Positions 62,257-64,000 of a stretch of 64,000 bases of DNA are shown here, piece after piece; positions within the stretch are counted from its first letter, which is position 1; the number at the start of each line of letters is the position of its first letter. The stretch lies in NCBI GenBank assembly GCA_900542555.1, contig UQNU01000003.1:1-64000 (forward strand), given 5' to 3'. This stretch comes from an uncultured Collinsella sp. (GTDB lineage Bacteria; Actinomycetota; Coriobacteriia; Coriobacteriales; Coriobacteriaceae). The notes under the pieces are model-generated. The model had not been told where the DNA came from and made no database searches. It worked only from the letters and a program-made list of their open reading frames with translations. A program made the position numbers and the translations under genes.

Positions 62257-63555
62257 ATGGCACCAGCACTGTCCGATCTTCAACCGCAATCAGCGCCCAA
62301 GGCCACCGCGGCGGCGCAAGCCGCCATTGGCGACAGTCTGGTCAAAGAGGCTCAAACTTTTGCCGATGAGCTTGCCGCATGGCGTCACGATCTGCATCGG
62401 ACGCCCGAACTTGGTAACGACCTCCCGCAGACCTCTGCGTATATCCAAGCGCGCCTGGCCGAGATGGACATCCCGTTTGCCACGCTCGTCGACGGTTCCT
62501 GCGTCGTTGGCCTGATCGGTGCCGGTGCGGCCGCGGCCGCTCAGGGCAATGGCACGTGCAAGGACGAGCGGGCCGGAACGGTCGTCATGCTCCGAGGCGA
62601 TATGGATGCCCTGCCCGTTGTCGAGGAATCCGGCGAGCCCTTTGCATCCACCAATGGCTGCATGCATGCTTGCGGTCACGATATGCACGCGACGGCCCTG
62701 CTTGGTGCGGCGCGCCTGCTCAAGGCCCGCGAGGCCGAGCTCATCGACGCCAATGCCACCGTCAAACTGCTGTTCCAGCCGGGCGAGGAGACCTTCGAGG
62801 GCGCCCGCGCCGCTATCGCCGACGGCTTGCTCGAGAACCCGCGCCCTCAGGCGGCCTTTGCCATGCATGTCAACAGCCAGTCGCCGCTTGGCCTGGTGCT
62901 CTACGGCAGCCCGGCGCTCTCGGGCGTGTACGGTTTCCGTATCACGCTCCAGGGCAAGGGCGGCCATGGCTCGAGCCCCGAGATCTGCATCGACCCCATC
63001 ACGGCAGGCGTGCATGTGCATCTGGCGCTCCAGGAGCTTATCTCCCGCGAGGTGCCGGCGGCCAAGGAAGTCGCACTTACCGTTGGTAAGTTTGCTGGCG
63101 GCTTGGCGGCCAACGTCATCCCCGACACCTGCGTGCTCGAGGGAACGCTGCGCGGCTTTGATGTTGAGCTCATGGCTCACCTCAAGACCCGCATCGCGGA
63201 GGTCGTTAACGGCGTTGCCGCGACCTATCGTACGCCGGCGACCATCGAGACACTTTCGGATGTTCCGCCGCTTGTACTCGACAGCGATATGACTCAGGCG
63301 TCGCTTGGCTACGTGGGCGCAGTGCTGCCCAAGGCGGCTTTCTTGCCGCTTTTCCATGCCATGGCGAGTGAGGACTTCGCGCTTATCTCGAGCGAGATTC
63401 CGAGTGCGTACTTTACCGTGGGCGCGGCCGTAACCGACACGGACGAACACTTTGCCCAGCACCATCCCAAGGCACGTTTTAACGATGCCGAGCTGCCGCT
63501 CGGTGCCGCGGCCTATACCGCCGTCGCTTTGGGCTATATCGCCGACCACCGGTAG
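62257..63555 (+). CDS. M20 family amidohydrolase (M20D)
   Basis: A 432-residue metal-dependent amidohydrolase/aminoacylase. Metal-site motifs: RHDLHRTPELG, VVMLRGDMDALPV, HACGHDMHATALLG, FQPGEETFEGA and FAMHVNS. The dimerisation domain follows with GKGGHGSSPE, and the last ligand is near MASEDFALIS. Family substrates include N-acyl amino acids and amidated metabolites; the exact one is unknown. The ATG at 62257 has TGGAGGG upstream. Intact, unlike the transporter remnant after it. Confidence 0.92.
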   Translation: MAPALSDLQPQSAPKATAAAQAAIGDSLVKEAQTFADELAAWRHDLHRTPELGNDLPQTSAYIQARLAEMDIPFATLVDGSCVVGLIGAGAAAAAQGNGTCKDERAGTVVMLRGDMDALPVVEESGEPFASTNGCMHACGHDMHATALLGAARLLKAREAELIDANATVKLLFQPGEETFEGARAAIADGLLENPRPQAAFAMHVNSQSPLGLVLYGSPALSGVYGFRITLQGKGGHGSSPEICIDPITAGVHVHLALQELISREVPAAKEVALTVGKFAGGLAANVIPDTCVLEGTLRGFDVELMAHLKTRIAEVVNGVAATYRTPATIETLSDVPPLVLDSDMTQASLGYVGAVLPKAAFLPLFHAMASEDFALISSEIPSAYFTVGAAVTDTDEHFAQHHPKARFNDAELPLGAAAYTAVALGYIADHR

Positions 63556-63564
63556 CACCCAACC

Positions 63565-63789
63565 TTGCCTTTCAAGCCTGCGGGCATGGCCGTAAGGCCT
63601 ATGCCCTTGTCTTTCAAGGCAATCTTGGGCACTACCGGCGCCATTGTCTCGGGCGTGCTGTTCGATGCCACGGGCTCCTTTGCGAGCACCTGGATCGTGT
63701 GCCTGGCGTGCTCTGTGGTCATGCTCGTGTTCCTGCTGGCATCCGAGCCCATCGCCGCCAAGCTGCGCGCAAGCGTGGCGGGGGAGTAG
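63565..63789 (+). pseudogene. C-terminal remnant of an MFS transporter
   Basis: The last ~55 codons (GTTGAIVSGVLFDATGSFAS, then a hydrophobic WIVCLACSVVMLVFLLA and AAKLRAS) read as the final two membrane segments of a major facilitator protein. Only about 75 codons are open, the rest of the gene is absent, and the frame runs into unrelated sequence after the M20 stop. The loss probably happened by deletion joining this tail to the M20 gene. Confidence 0.75.
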
Positions 63790-63800
63790 GTAGGCCAAAG

Positions 63801-63896
63801 CGCATCGCCGCTTGTCCGCTTCGTCCGCGGCGGTGCGTCTGGCCGAACGAGCCCCCCATACCCTCGTTCGGTCAGACGCGCCGCCGCGTTTTGTTT
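63801..63896 (+). terminator. Two consecutive hairpins before hisS
   Basis: CGCATCGCCGC pairs with GCGGCGGTGCG (63801-63811 with 63827-63837, one wobble). TCTGGCCGAACGAG then pairs with CTCGTTCGGTCAGA (63838-63851 with 63863-63876). A T-rich stretch (TTTTGTTTTTG) follows at about 63889. Probable terminator region separating hisS from upstream genes. Confidence 0.6.
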
Positions 63897-63904
63897 TTGT
63901 GCCG

Positions 63905-63910
63905 TATAAT
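63905..63910 (+). promoter_or_regulatory. hisS promoter -10 (TATAAT)
   Basis: Perfect TATAAT, 43 bases before the hisS ATG. The -35 region is T-rich and not well defined. Confidence 0.65.
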
Positions 63911-63952
63911 GACCACTATCTATGACGCGATACAAAAGAAAGGTGTTTGCCC

Positions 63953-64000
63953 ATGCAGGCACAGAAGGCGGAGGGAACCCGCGACCTTATCGGCGCCGAG
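63953..64000 (+). CDS. hisS: Histidine-tRNA ligase (5' end only)
   Basis: Only 16 codons are inside the window (MQAQKAEGTRDLIGAE). The GTRDL block close to the N-terminus is the HisRS start motif (usually P-x-GT-x-D). AAAGG precedes the ATG by about nine bases. The gene runs off the right edge. Confidence 0.8.
   Translation, partial: MQAQKAEGTRDLIGAE

Noticed and set aside
62290..63798. 502-codon minus-strand open frame opposite the M20 gene
   Set aside because: Antisense shadow; the M20 metal motifs are on the plus strand.

Overview
This 64 kb window is high-GC chromosomal DNA that looks like a member of the Coriobacteriia (Actinobacteria), most likely Collinsella or a close relative. The judgement rests on gene content and codon style: a pheST T-box, a Tad/Flp pilus locus without an outer-membrane secretin, a cbiMQO-type ECF transporter, VanRS-like regulators and tandem YhgE/Pip proteins. 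No database search was run. Most of the window is ordinary housekeeping chromosome. I see no complete insertion sequence, prophage, CRISPR array or rRNA operon.

Layout. 0-6 kb: an M32 metallocarboxypeptidase (minus), then a T-box leader controlling pheS-pheT. 6-10 kb: a Ni/Co ECF transporter (cbiM-cbiQ-cbiO) and a zinc-dependent phospholipase C-like protein. 10-16.4 kb: pyruvate kinase (minus), a Ca2+-type P-type ATPase and rsgA. 16.5-26.2 kb: one long, tightly overlapping Tad pilus operon (cpaB, tadZ, tadA, tadB, tadC, flp, several TadE/pilin-like genes, a large TadG-like protein and a DUF192 gene). 26.2-27.4 kb: a small toxin-antitoxin pair, tRNA-Phe and a duplicated tRNA tail. 27.4-37.3 kb: a GH5-like protein with altered catalytic residues, rsmI, metG, ksgA, tatD, tRNA-Leu, an SPFH protein, rlmH, proC, a 57-residue membrane protein and serS. 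37.4-43.7 kb: a more accessory stretch with a gene behind a LexA-like box, tRNA-Arg, a TPR-like protein, an AAA ATPase behind a heptamer array, tRNA-Ser and a TM2-domain protein. 43.8-50.5 kb: envelope and phosphate regulation (a D,D-carboxypeptidase divergent from a VanRS-like pair, then pstB-phoP-phoR). 50.7-64 kb: a three-gene capsule-type regulatory module, a GNAT acetyltransferase, htpG, two YhgE/Pip proteins, a DMT transporter, an M20 amidohydrolase, an MFS remnant and the start of hisS.

Most distinctive signals are in non-coding DNA. (1) All four tRNA genes (Phe, Leu, Arg, Ser) are followed by an intrinsic terminator and then by an inverted copy of part of that tRNA's own T-arm region. 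The inverted copy is centred symmetrically on the terminator loop each time. In two cases a 64-nt duplicate of the tRNA 3' tail plus terminator follows, beyond a short gene-less GC-rich spacer. (2) A large branched palindrome occurs after pheT and again after the P-type ATPase. The two copies differ in every stem but keep pairing and keep the same internal loops, which suggests a structure-conserved element family. (3) A repeat family occurs at the left edge and at 55.6 kb, with one module of it between pheS and pheT.

How the genes work together: the window's tRNA-Phe (GAA anticodon, A73) fits the T-box bulge that controls its own synthetase. The VanRS-like pair sits back to back with the peptidoglycan carboxypeptidase it may control. 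The Tad locus holds the ATPase, platform, localisation and pilin genes of a fibre, but I see no prepilin peptidase in the window.
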